DNA of 64,000 nucleotides, taken from positions 8,575-72,574 of the forward strand of contig CAAENA010000090.1 in NCBI GenBank assembly GCA_900757205.1, in the 5' to 3' direction. The stretch comes from an uncultured Collinsella sp. GTDB lineage: Bacteria; Actinomycetota; Coriobacteriia; Coriobacteriales; Coriobacteriaceae. This document shows, piece by piece, positions 24,151-31,941 of the stretch. The notes beneath the pieces were generated by a model. It did not search any database, had not been told where the DNA came from, and saw nothing but the letters and a program-made list of their open reading frames with translations. Both the position numbers and the translations under genes were made by a program. The first letter of the stretch is position 1. Every line of letters begins with the position of its first letter.

Positions 24151-25725
24151 TTGAGCATCACGCCCCTCGATAGCATCCGCCGCACCATCGCCCGCCGCAA
24201 CGGCGTCACCGACCCCACCGTATCGGGCGGGGCGCACGGGCAAGGCGGACGCATCGAGAACGGCCTGTTCCCCGCATCGCACACCGCCGAGGAGCTCGCA
24301 CGAATCCAAGAGCTAAGCCAGCGTAACGCCGGCGGTCCCGACAGCAGCCAGACCACACGCCGTCGCCGTGAGCGCGATCGCCAACCCGGCCCCATCCGCC
24401 GCATGGTCAATGCCTGGTGGAACCGCCTGCTCGGAGCCGTCTACGGCGGCGGCTTCTCCACGCAAGAAGCCGAGTACGAAGATCACGCCACCCGTCGCGA
24501 CTACCTTTGGAATACCCTGGGCACCGCCGTATGGGGCATGGCGTTTCCGCTGCTCACCATTGTGTCGACGCAGCTCGTGGGGGCCGAGGAAGCTGGCAAG
24601 TTCTCCATCGCCTTTGTCACCGGCACGCTCATCATGATCGCGTGCAACTATGGCGTGCGCAACTTTCAGGTCTCGGACATCGACGAAACGACGTCCTTTG
24701 CCTCTTACCAGCTCAACCGCTGGCTTTGCGGAGCGCTCACCCTAGGCTGCGGCCTCATGTACAGCAGCGCCCGCGGCTACGATGCGCAGATGGCGACGAT
24801 CGGCCTGGGCGTCTACCTCTATAAGGTAATCGATGGCATCGCCGACGTGTACGAGGGCCGCCTGCAGCAGGCCGACAAGCTCTATTTGGCCGGCATGAGC
24901 CAAACGCTGCGTTCCGCCGGCGTCATCGCAGTCTTTAGCGTGGCGCTGTTCCTCACGCGCAGCATGCCCATCGCGGCTATGGCCATGGGTGTTACCGCGA
25001 TTGCCTCGCTCGTGCTGGTCACCGCCCCGCTCGCCCTGCTCGAAACCGAAAAATCGCGCCGCGTGAGCCTGCGCGAGGCTGGCCACCTGTTTATCCAGTG
25101 CGCCCCGCTCTTTGGTGCGCTGTTCCTGTTCAACCTAATCGAGAGCATGCCCAAGTTCGTGATGGAAGGCACGCTGGCCTACAAATATCAGCTGTACTTT
25201 AATGCACTGTTCTTTCCGGCGCAGGCTATTTTGCTGAGCGTCGGATTTATCTATAAACCGCAGCTTTTGCGTCTGTCGAGCATTTGGGCGAATCCGCGCA
25301 AGCGTCGCCGCTTTGACCTGATTATTGTTGCCGTTATGGCACTGATCGTGGTCATTACCGGAGCGTGCGCCGCATTTATGGCAGGCCCCGGCATTCCCCT
25401 CATGAGCTTTATGTACGGCCTCAACTTTGAGCGCTACCGCACATTGGCACTGCTAATGGTTGTCGCCGGCGGAGTCACCGCGGCAATCGACTTTATCTAC
25501 GCCATCATCACGGTGTTGCGCCACGCCGGCGATGTCACCAAGATCTACCTGATCTGCTTCGCCGTAAGCGTGGTGCTGCCGGTGATCCTGATTAAGCTGC
25601 TGGGTCTGATGGGCGCCGTGGTGAGCTACCTGGCGGTTATGGCCCTACTGCTGGTGTTGCTGATAATCGAGTACGCCCACATCCGCCAACGCATCGAACG
25701 CGACCGTAACCCATACGGCGCCTAA
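24151..25725 (+). CDS. Polysaccharide/lipid-linked oligosaccharide flippase-like membrane protein (MOP superfamily)
   Basis: The 524-residue protein starts with TTG at 24151, preceded by AGAAAGGAATCGTC. Residues 1 to about 110 are hydrophilic and Arg-rich (RRRRERDRQ), followed by about 12 membrane segments beginning near residue 125 (YLWNTLGTAVWGMAFPLLTIV). The pattern resembles Wzx/PST polysaccharide transporters, with early NYGVRNFQVSDIDE in the typical position. The predicted role is flipping a lipid-linked glycan across the membrane. The long cytoplasmic head is unusual. No glycosyltransferase cluster is adjacent, so it appears to be a stand-alone gene. Confidence 0.75.
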   Translation: MSITPLDSIRRTIARRNGVTDPTVSGGAHGQGGRIENGLFPASHTAEELARIQELSQRNAGGPDSSQTTRRRRERDRQPGPIRRMVNAWWNRLLGAVYGGGFSTQEAEYEDHATRRDYLWNTLGTAVWGMAFPLLTIVSTQLVGAEEAGKFSIAFVTGTLIMIACNYGVRNFQVSDIDETTSFASYQLNRWLCGALTLGCGLMYSSARGYDAQMATIGLGVYLYKVIDGIADVYEGRLQQADKLYLAGMSQTLRSAGVIAVFSVALFLTRSMPIAAMAMGVTAIASLVLVTAPLALLETEKSRRVSLREAGHLFIQCAPLFGALFLFNLIESMPKFVMEGTLAYKYQLYFNALFFPAQAILLSVGFIYKPQLLRLSSIWANPRKRRRFDLIIVAVMALIVVITGACAAFMAGPGIPLMSFMYGLNFERYRTLALLMVVAGGVTAAIDFIYAIITVLRHAGDVTKIYLICFAVSVVLPVILIKLLGLMGAVVSYLAVMALLLVLLIIEYAHIRQRIERDRNPYGA

Positions 25726-25759
25726 TTAGCTGCCCCCGGTCACCGGAATTAACGATGGA

Positions 25760-25943
25760 ATCACCCCGGCTGGGGTCTCGTTGCGGACGATTTGCGACAC
25801 GCAAAACTAAGTGAGTAGACTTTTGCCGAATCCCTGACCACACCGGCAAAACACAAGTCAGTGACCTGCGGCTTTGTTGAGACAAATTTGCCGGCTGGTC
25901 GACATTTCCAAAAAAGTCTACTCACTTAGCCAGCGGGCAGCCA
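25760..25943. repeat. Structured intergenic element, copy 1 (17-bp terminal inverted repeats)
   Basis: It begins with a small CCCC/GGGG hairpin and GGTCTCGTTG. The body is bounded by perfect inverted repeats at 25808-25824 (TAAGTGAGTAGACTTTT) and 25912-25928. A homologous copy is at 28847-29036. The 316-base gap between the flippase and metallophosphatase genes holds nothing else recognisable except CCGTCCCA-type motifs near 25960-26030. Confidence 0.8.
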
Positions 25944-26041
25944 AATGATTATTTAATCCCCGTCCCAGAAAAATCATTTGGTTGGCAGAAGGGCAAAAGC
26001 AGTCAAAAAAGCCCGTCCCAAATTAGCGACCCCTTGCGCCA

Positions 26042-26881
26042 TCATTCTCCAGGCTTGATATTTGCGTAGAACTCCGCACCATCATCGAGCCGCAGGATCC
26101 CAACGCGGCCAAACTCCGACCCAGTGGCGGCGGCGCAGTCGATGTCGATGCGATCGGGCACACCGGCGGTATCCTCGCCGCCCAGGCGCACAATCTGCCC
26201 GCGACCCGACTCCTCATCGAGCCCCGCCAGGCCGCCCACCTCGCAATAACGCCCGAGCGACACCGTGGGCGTGTGGCCGCTCACCACGACCGGGCCCTTG
26301 CCGTCGGCAGAAAGAAGCCCCGTCGGCGCATCCCAATAGCCGTGACGAATCCACAGCAAGTCATCGGACGACTGCACCGCAAGCATCTGCTGCAGCAGTT
26401 CGCAATCGGCGCCAACCGCTCCGGCACCATCGGCACAATCAACCCCGTGTTCAAGCAAAAACGCACGCGCCGCCTCGGTCTGGATGCCGGCATGCACCAG
26501 CAGGTACGGACGCTCGTCAGTCTCGGCCACCGCGTAGAGCGGCAGCGTCGCCATCCAACGCACGAGCTCCTCGTACGCCTCAAATTCCATGTCGTTGAGC
26601 TGCTGACGGGTAGTCCAACCGCCGTTGATATCCCAGGTCTCGGCATCGAGCGGATCCTGGCCAATGATGGCGTCGAGCATGATCTGCTCGTGATTGCCCT
26701 TGAGCACGCGAGCGTTGGGTAGCGAGCGCACGAGCTTAATAACGCCAACCGGATCGGGCCCGCGATCGATCATGTCACCCAGCACGTACAGCGTATCGTC
26801 GGACGCCAGCGAAATCTTGGACAGGGCCTCGTCAAGCGCACGCACGTGCCCGTGAGCATCAGATGTCACATAGATCGCCAT
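26042..26881 (-). CDS. Calcineurin-like metallophosphatase (Ser/Thr or diadenosine phosphatase type)
   Basis: The 279-residue protein begins MAIYVTSDAHGHVRALDEAL and has the full metallophosphoesterase set: SDAHGH, VLGDMIDRGPDPVGVI, LKGNHEQIM and later VVSGHTPTV with LVHAGI. This order matches bacterial PrpA/ApaH-like serine/threonine phosphatases with a two-metal centre. The physiological substrate is unknown. The ATG at 26881 follows GTAAAGAGAGGCGTTCC. It is divergent from the antiporter gene. Confidence 0.9.
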   Translation of the reverse strand: MAIYVTSDAHGHVRALDEALSKISLASDDTLYVLGDMIDRGPDPVGVIKLVRSLPNARVLKGNHEQIMLDAIIGQDPLDAETWDINGGWTTRQQLNDMEFEAYEELVRWMATLPLYAVAETDERPYLLVHAGIQTEAARAFLLEHGVDCADGAGAVGADCELLQQMLAVQSSDDLLWIRHGYWDAPTGLLSADGKGPVVVSGHTPTVSLGRYCEVGGLAGLDEESGRGQIVRLGGEDTAGVPDRIDIDCAAATGSEFGRVGILRLDDGAEFYANIKPGE

Positions 26882-27206
26882 GGAACGCCTCTCTTTACAT
26901 TGCAGCCGAAGCCCGGAGCCGCAACTAAAACTTCAAGTTGAACTTAAACGTTACCCATTGTACTCCGTTGCAATAAAGCTGGAAAGGGTCGCATACCGTC
27001 AACGGTCGCCAGCGCACGCCTGCCAACCCGCGCCGCTCACGCCACGCCGTCTGGCCCAGCGCCCCGACCAGCGACGCTCGCATCGCAGCCTCGTGTCGAA
27101 AATGCGCACGCCCGCAATCCAGGCCCATAAACCCACCATCTTTGGGTACAAATAAACGCAGATAACTGACCGTGCCACGCCAACCACCCAGGAGCGGACA
27201 CTATCC
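26882..27206. other. Intergenic region between metallophosphatase and antiporter
   Basis: No gene, repeat or RNA was recognised. It must contain both divergent promoters; short matches such as TTGAAC (about 26938) are too weak to call. Confidence 0.4.
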
Positions 27207-28808
27207 ATGAACCAGATCCTTCTTTTTATCGGCCTCGTCATCATTTTGTGCCTGACCATCAAGCCCGTCGGCAAAAAGCTCCCCTTCCCCACCCTGCTCA
27301 TCTTTATCGCACTCGGCATGCTGCTGGGCGTCAACGGTCCGGCGCACATCAACTTTAGCGACTATGCGCTCACCGAAACCGTCTGCGGCACGGCGCTGCT
27401 GTTCATCATGTTCTACGGCGGCTTTAACACCAACATCGACCGTGCCAAACCTGTCGCCGCGCCTGCGGTGCTGCTGAGCACGCTCGGTGTCGTCATCACT
27501 GCTGGCATTACGGGTGCGTTTGCGCACTTTGTACTGGGCTTCGACTGGATCGGCGGCCTGCTACTGGGCTCGGTCGTGGCGTCGACCGACGCGGCGAGCG
27601 TCTTTAGCGTGCTGCGCGAGCACAACCTGTCGCTAAAGGGCGGCACCGACTCGCTGCTCGAGGTCGAATCGGGCTCTAACGACCCCGTCGCCTACATGCT
27701 CACCGCGGTGCTCGCGACCCTTGCGGCGGGCGGCAATATCGACATTCCCGTGCTGCTGGCCAAGCAGATCATCCTGGGCGTGGGGCTGGGCCTTGCCATC
27801 GGCTGGACATCCAGCCGTCTGATTGAGCGCGCACACGCAACGGCCGAGGGGGCGCAGACTATCTTTTTGTTCGCCGTGGCGATCGTCGCCTACGCACTGC
27901 CGAGCTATCTGGGTGGCAACGGCTTTTTGGCCGTATACCTGGCAGGCATTGTGCTGGGTGCGAGCGACATCACCGGCAAGGTCGAGATGGCGCACTTCTT
28001 CGATACCCTCACCGAGATGGCCGAGATGACCATCTTCTTTTTGCTCGGCCTGCTCGTCACACCCGCCCGCCTGCCGCAAATGCTGCCACCGGGCCTGGCA
28101 CTCATGGCGTTTATGCTCTTTGCGAGCCGCCCCATCGCCGTCGGCCTGCTGTTGGCGCCGTTTAGGACCAACCCTCGCCAGGTCGCACTCGTAAGCTGGG
28201 CGGGTCTGCGCGGCGCGGCTTCGGTCGTATTTAGCCTCTTTGCCGTAGTGGCCGGTGTTCCCGGTGGACATGACCTATTTGACCTGGTCTTTGTAATTGC
28301 CGTATCGAGCATCGTGGTGCAGGGCTCGCTGCTGCCGGCGGTGGCGAAAAAGCTCAACATGATCGACGCAGAAGGCGACGTGCGTCGCACGTTTAACGAC
28401 TACCGCGACGAAGACGGCATGTCGTTCGTTAAGCTCAAGGTGGAAGCTGGACATCCGTTTGCCGGGCGCTCGCTTGCCGATATTGGCAGCGCTACGAACA
28501 TGCTCGTCGTCCTGGTGCTGCGCGATGGCGCGCACCCGGTGCTGCCCAACGGCGATACCGTGATCGAGGAAGGCGACCTTCTGGTTATGGCTGCGCCGAC
28601 GTTTGAAGAGCGTGCCGAGGTTACGCTGCGCGAGGTCACCGTGACGCCCCACGGCCGCTTAGCTGGACAGCGTCTGCGCGACGTGCCGCAAGGCAAGCAC
28701 CCGTTTATCGTGGTGATGCTCAAGCGCGGCGGTCAAACCATCATCCCCGACGGCGACACCCTCATATACGCCGGCGACGAAGCCGTCATCGCCACGCTGG
28801 CGTCGTAG
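27207..28808 (+). CDS. K+/H+ (or Na+/H+) antiporter of the CPA1/NhaP2 type with TrkA-C domain
   Basis: A 533-residue membrane protein. Residues 1 to about 385 contain 12-13 hydrophobic helices with CPA motifs: GTALLFIMFYGGFNTNID, the ion-binding-region GSVVASTDAASVFSVL (Asp in TDAA), SGSNDPVAYMLT and LVSWAGLRGAASVVFSLFA. A cytoplasmic TrkA-C (RCK_C) domain follows at about 405-475 (FVKLKVEAGHPFAGRSLADIG, VIEEGDLLVMAAP), then a second similar half (LAGQRLRDVPQG, ADEAV-like end). This layout is that of NhaP2/CvrA, which exports K+ in exchange for protons. The ATG at 27207 follows CCAGGAGCGGAC. It is a single gene. Confidence 0.92.
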   Translation: MNQILLFIGLVIILCLTIKPVGKKLPFPTLLIFIALGMLLGVNGPAHINFSDYALTETVCGTALLFIMFYGGFNTNIDRAKPVAAPAVLLSTLGVVITAGITGAFAHFVLGFDWIGGLLLGSVVASTDAASVFSVLREHNLSLKGGTDSLLEVESGSNDPVAYMLTAVLATLAAGGNIDIPVLLAKQIILGVGLGLAIGWTSSRLIERAHATAEGAQTIFLFAVAIVAYALPSYLGGNGFLAVYLAGIVLGASDITGKVEMAHFFDTLTEMAEMTIFFLLGLLVTPARLPQMLPPGLALMAFMLFASRPIAVGLLLAPFRTNPRQVALVSWAGLRGAASVVFSLFAVVAGVPGGHDLFDLVFVIAVSSIVVQGSLLPAVAKKLNMIDAEGDVRRTFNDYRDEDGMSFVKLKVEAGHPFAGRSLADIGSATNMLVVLVLRDGAHPVLPNGDTVIEEGDLLVMAAPTFEERAEVTLREVTVTPHGRLAGQRLRDVPQGKHPFIVVMLKRGGQTIIPDGDTLIYAGDEAVIATLAS

Positions 28809-29227
28809 CGACCAGGGACAGCCGTCCCGTATTGGCTACATTTGAGCATCAATCGCCCCGACAGGGGTCTCGTTGAGGACAGTTAGTGTCTCTCAAGACC
28901 AAGTGAGTAGGCTTTTGTCGAATCGCCGACCACGTCACCAAAGCACAAGTCTGTGACCTGCAGGTTTGTTGAAGAAAAGACTTCGGGTGCTCAGCATTTC
29001 CAAAAAAGCCTACTCACTTAGCCGGCGGGTGGCCATAATAGAACCGCCGCGACGTCGTTGGACTCCGTTGCGACGGTTTATCATGCATTTTCGCACAGCC
29101 GTGGGCACAAACACCCCGTCGCCCCATATGACAAAGGGGCAGTCCCTTTGTCACATTAAATAGAACTTCAGCAAGAAGCTGAGGAAAAAGAAGACCGAAT
29201 GAGCCACCGCTCGCATCGCAACCATGG
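28809..29227. other. Intergenic region: second structured element and a palindrome
   Basis: Contains the 28847-29036 repeat and a palindrome at 29129-29153 (TGACAAAGGG ... CCCTTTGTCA). No gene was found. Confidence 0.5.
28847..29036. repeat. Structured intergenic element, copy 2
   Basis: Homologue of 25760-25943. The inverted arms are 28901-28916 (AAGTGAGTAGGCTTTT) and 29004-29019. Relative to copy 1 the A-T pair in the stem is G-C here on both arms, a compensatory change. The interior (ACAAGTCTGTGACCTGC) is also conserved. Confidence 0.8.
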
Positions 29228-29291
29228 TATAAATGGATTGCGCTCCATTATGGAGGGCAGTCAAGGGCCGGGGGATCCCCCCGGCATTTTT
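29228..29291 (+). ncRNA. DUF3800-associated small RNA element, copy A
   Basis: A TATAAA box (29228-29233) is followed by a hairpin CTCC-ATTAT-GGAG (29243-29255), then GGC-AGT-CAAG, then the terminator hairpin GCCGGGGG/CCCCCGGC and a T-run. It has no reading frame. The same order of parts occurs in copies B and C. Confidence 0.7.
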
Positions 29292-29353
29292 GTTTTTAGG
29301 TCAACAGGAAATCGAGCGAAATGTCTCGTGTAGACCCGACATGCGGTTTCTGT

Positions 29354-29421
29354 TATAAAGATGTCGGTACCCTCGAATAGAGGGGCCTCCAAGAGCCGGG
29401 GTCTTACCTCCGGCATTTTTT
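29354..29421 (+). ncRNA. DUF3800-associated small RNA element, copy B
   Basis: A TATAAA box (29354-29359, with TAGACC 17 bases upstream as a possible -35), a hairpin CCTC-GAATA-GAGG, GGC-CTC-CAAG, the terminator stem GCCGG/CCGGC and a T-run. The gene-side hairpin sequence differs from copy A but pairs equally well. Confidence 0.7.
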
Positions 29422-29442
29422 ATGCAATACGAGGCCTGCCCA

Positions 29443-30117
29443 TTAGACGACAGCCTTCTTTCTTATTTCTTTTAGTAAGCCTTTTTTAAACGCAGTACTA
29501 CCACCAAAAAACTTCTGGTCAGTATTAGTCTGCTTATTCGCCTGATATTTCAGACTCGTGAACTCAATGGTACAGATATAGTCCGCAGCCTGAGCCAAAT
29601 AGTAATCCGATGAAGTTGTCGGCTTATAGATAACTGCATTTTTAGCCAAAGCGTAATCGATTGCCTTGTGAAGCGCACTCGAAACCGAACCCTGTCCTCC
29701 GTCGTAGTAAATCTTCACAGCATCAAACTGCTGAAACCAACTCAAATTATCGAATATGAAATCGATGATTTCACGCCGCATCGCATCAGCGATCTGTTTG
29801 AGAGTTCGATACCGATGCGTCTTGAATACAAACACCTTGTACGAGATGGGCAAATGTCGAAACATAACTCGAAATAGTGAAAACAGCCTTTTTCTCTCAC
29901 TGATGTCCAAGTCCTTGAACTGATCTTTTCCATTCATGAGAGGAGAAGCATGGAACGGAAGGAGCGGCAATCCGCTATCGGCTACCGCCCTTTCATATTT
30001 CTCTATTCCCTCAGCGATGGGAATATTTTGTTCATGAAAAACAAAGGCAACCAGATAGTATTTTTCACGAAGATCATCGCTTCCAGATTCATCAATAAAG
30101 ATACTCAGCTCTCGCAT
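29443..30117 (-). CDS. DUF3800 protein (RNase H-like fold, defence-island associated)
   Basis: The 224-residue product starts MRELSIFIDESGSDD, the DUF3800 signature; other family features are YYLVAFVF, LPFHASPLMN, KIYYDGGQG and, near the end, SSDYYLAQAADYICTIEF. The conserved acidic residues (FIDESG, YDGGQ, QAADY) suggest a nuclease-like RNase H fold, but the biochemical activity is not established. The ATG at 30117 is 6 bases after AAGGA; a TTG two codons upstream is less likely. The gene is AT-rich compared with the surrounding DNA, a sign of transfer. It lies at the 3' end of the BREX island, with an RNA element ending just upstream of its ribosome binding site and two more beyond its 3' end on the other strand. 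Confidence 0.88.
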   Translation of the reverse strand: MRELSIFIDESGSDDLREKYYLVAFVFHEQNIPIAEGIEKYERAVADSGLPLLPFHASPLMNGKDQFKDLDISERKRLFSLFRVMFRHLPISYKVFVFKTHRYRTLKQIADAMRREIIDFIFDNLSWFQQFDAVKIYYDGGQGSVSSALHKAIDYALAKNAVIYKPTTSSDYYLAQAADYICTIEFTSLKYQANKQTNTDQKFFGGSTAFKKGLLKEIRKKAVV

Positions 30118-30131
30118 GGGCAATCCTTAAT

Positions 30132-30199
30132 AAAAAAGCCGGGGAAAACGTCCCCGGCACTTGGAAGCCCTCTCTTAAGAGATGACCACCTAATTTATA
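30132..30199 (-). ncRNA. DUF3800-associated small RNA element, copy C (in the DUF3800 leader)
   Basis: On the minus strand a TATAAA box (30199-30194, with TTGAAT 18 bases upstream) is followed by the hairpin CTCT-TAAG-AGAG, GGC-TTC-CAAG, the terminator GCCGGGG/CCCCGGC and a T-run ending 14 bases before the DUF3800 start codon. It could be a separate small RNA or an attenuator in the leader. Confidence 0.75.
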
Positions 30200-30272
30200 C
30201 CATGAAGTTGGACGTATATTCAAGCATGAGTATAAAATACAAACATATGTTCGTCAATAGCAAAGGTGACCA

Positions 30273-30470
30273 TCATTCAGCGTCGCCATCGACAGCAAAG
30301 TCGCGGAGGTCGAGGCCTTCGCGCTCGGCTCGGGCTAGCAGCTCTTGGGGCGACTCGTCCTCGATATCCACTACGTCGAGCATGGCAGCCGGAAAACCCA
30401 CGCCGGCTGCACTCCCCGCACGGTCGATCATACTCTCGCGCAGCTGGTCAACATTAATGTCGATTTTCAT
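30273..30470 (-). CDS. Small acidic protein of unknown function, tail of BREX operon
   Basis: The 65-residue product (begins MKIDINVDQLRESMIDR) is acidic, with no membrane segment and no recognised motif. Its ATG at 30470 follows TAGGGGGTCACC, and it starts 25 bases after the stop of the 450-residue protein gene, so the two are probably co-translated. It has the GC content of the host. Function unknown; it could be a partner of the preceding protein. Confidence 0.7.
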   Translation of the reverse strand: MKIDINVDQLRESMIDRAGSAAGVGFPAAMLDVVDIEDESPQELLARAEREGLDLRDFAVDGDAE

Positions 30471-30495
30471 GGTGACCCCCTACCGGATCAGGCCC

Positions 30496-31848
30496 CTACT
30501 CAGCAGCGCCGAGCGCATTCACAGCGGCAACAAAAGCCGCAACCTGCTTGTCATCCATCTGCGTGGCTAAACGCCCCACGGGCTCGTCGTAAGCAAACTG
30601 CACCTTATCGATAAAGCAATCCCAAGCACGCTCGTCCACACGCACGGCGGCCTCGCAGTACTGGCTGAGCTTTTTGAGTCCATACCAAAACGCATTCACA
30701 TGGCGCGCAGGATCCTCATCCAGCACCCCATCGTAGCGCCGTCCGTTAAACTCACGCATGCGCGCCACGGCAACCTCGAGCGAGTCGCCGCCGTCGGCCG
30801 AAGCCTCGTCCACAAGCTCGGGAATCGCAACCTCGCGCCGGACATTGTGCCTGGTAGCACCGTCGTACTCGCCCACCAACACGTCTTCGTCAAACCGATC
30901 ATCGTAGTCGAAATAACTGCTACCCCGGCAAATCCCATGCAGCGAGCCGGTGCCAAAGGCACGGAACAACCCGCCATCGGCAACAACGCACCTATAAGTC
31001 TCAAACGACTTCTTAACCTGAGAGAGCAACTCGGAAAGCTCTCCGGCATCGCACCCCGTCTCGCACTCGACGCAAGCAGACTTCGGCAACGATACCGGCT
31101 CCACCGTGCTCCCTGCAACGCGGGCAGCGCGTTCGGCCCGATACGCTTGGGCTGCCAAGTGCGCTCGCTGCGCAGCACCGCGCACATTAGTAAGCTCGCG
31201 CTCCAGCGCCACATCGCCAGCCACATCGCTCGCAAACGCGTCAACACCCTGCGGGCCGGTCGCACTCAGCTCGGACTCAAACGTCGCCGCGATCATGCCG
31301 GCAAGGTCCGTTGCGTCGGCGGCACAACGCAGTTGCTCCAACTGCGTGCATAGCAGATTGGCATCCAAGGGTGCGGCATCCACAACGCGCACGTCGCTCA
31401 GACGCGCCGCGCCCTGCAACACCAAAGCCCCCGCAGCATCGTATGCCGCACGAACCCTGCCCGCCGTATTGGCAAGCAGCTTTACCTCGATAAACGCAAG
31501 CGTCTGCTCCAAGCGGGTCAACAGCTCGGCCTTGTCCTCCATACGCAAAAAGGCAGCGTAGCGCCGCTCCATCTGCAACGGGCCCACAACGCCTACCTGC
31601 TTGCGAGCGCGCGCAAGAGAATCAAATTCAACGCGGCGTACATACCCGTCAACGGCCCGCACGGCAGACTCACGCGCAGCACGCTCGGCAGCCTCGACGC
31701 CCCCGATCACGGCCAGTAGCTCGCGGGAGCGCGCCTTGCGCAATAACTCCCCGCGATCGTACTGCTCAAGCGCCGTCTGACGCTTGGCTACCGACTCAAA
31801 GCCAAAGAGCTCATCGAGCAGCTCGCCAACAGAACGTTCTTCCGCCAT
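30496..31848 (-). CDS. Unrecognised 450-residue protein following brxL
   Basis: I do not recognise the family. The protein is soluble, mainly helical and Ala/Arg/Glu-rich in its first half. A Cys pair (ACVECETGCDAGEL, about residues 265-278) could bind a metal. The C-terminal half has conserved-looking aromatic segments (RGSSYFDYDDRFDEDVLVGEYDG; HVNAFWYGLKKLSQYCE). The ATG at 31848 follows GAGGAGGCCTTGCC. It lies 93 bases after the brxL stop on the same strand and is followed by the 65-residue gene. Its position suggests a BREX accessory, but it could also be an unrelated gene that happens to lie next to the island. Confidence 0.75.
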   Translation of the reverse strand: MAEERSVGELLDELFGFESVAKRQTALEQYDRGELLRKARSRELLAVIGGVEAAERAARESAVRAVDGYVRRVEFDSLARARKQVGVVGPLQMERRYAAFLRMEDKAELLTRLEQTLAFIEVKLLANTAGRVRAAYDAAGALVLQGAARLSDVRVVDAAPLDANLLCTQLEQLRCAADATDLAGMIAATFESELSATGPQGVDAFASDVAGDVALERELTNVRGAAQRAHLAAQAYRAERAARVAGSTVEPVSLPKSACVECETGCDAGELSELLSQVKKSFETYRCVVADGGLFRAFGTGSLHGICRGSSYFDYDDRFDEDVLVGEYDGATRHNVRREVAIPELVDEASADGGDSLEVAVARMREFNGRRYDGVLDEDPARHVNAFWYGLKKLSQYCEAAVRVDERAWDCFIDKVQFAYDEPVGRLATQMDDKQVAAFVAAVNALGAAE

Positions 31849-31941
31849 GGCAAGGCCTCCTCACGCGCAGCACGCCAACATGCTCGCGGGCTCACGTGCG
31901 CATCAAACGCCTCGCGCACGCAAGCCCGCACGCTCGCACCC

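Noticed and set aside
29129..29153. Palindrome TGACAAAGGG...CCCTTTGTCA as another copy of the dispersed hairpin
   Set aside because: It shares only the ACAAAGGG arm and lacks the CCACC outer stem, so it is noted in the gap description but not counted as a copy.
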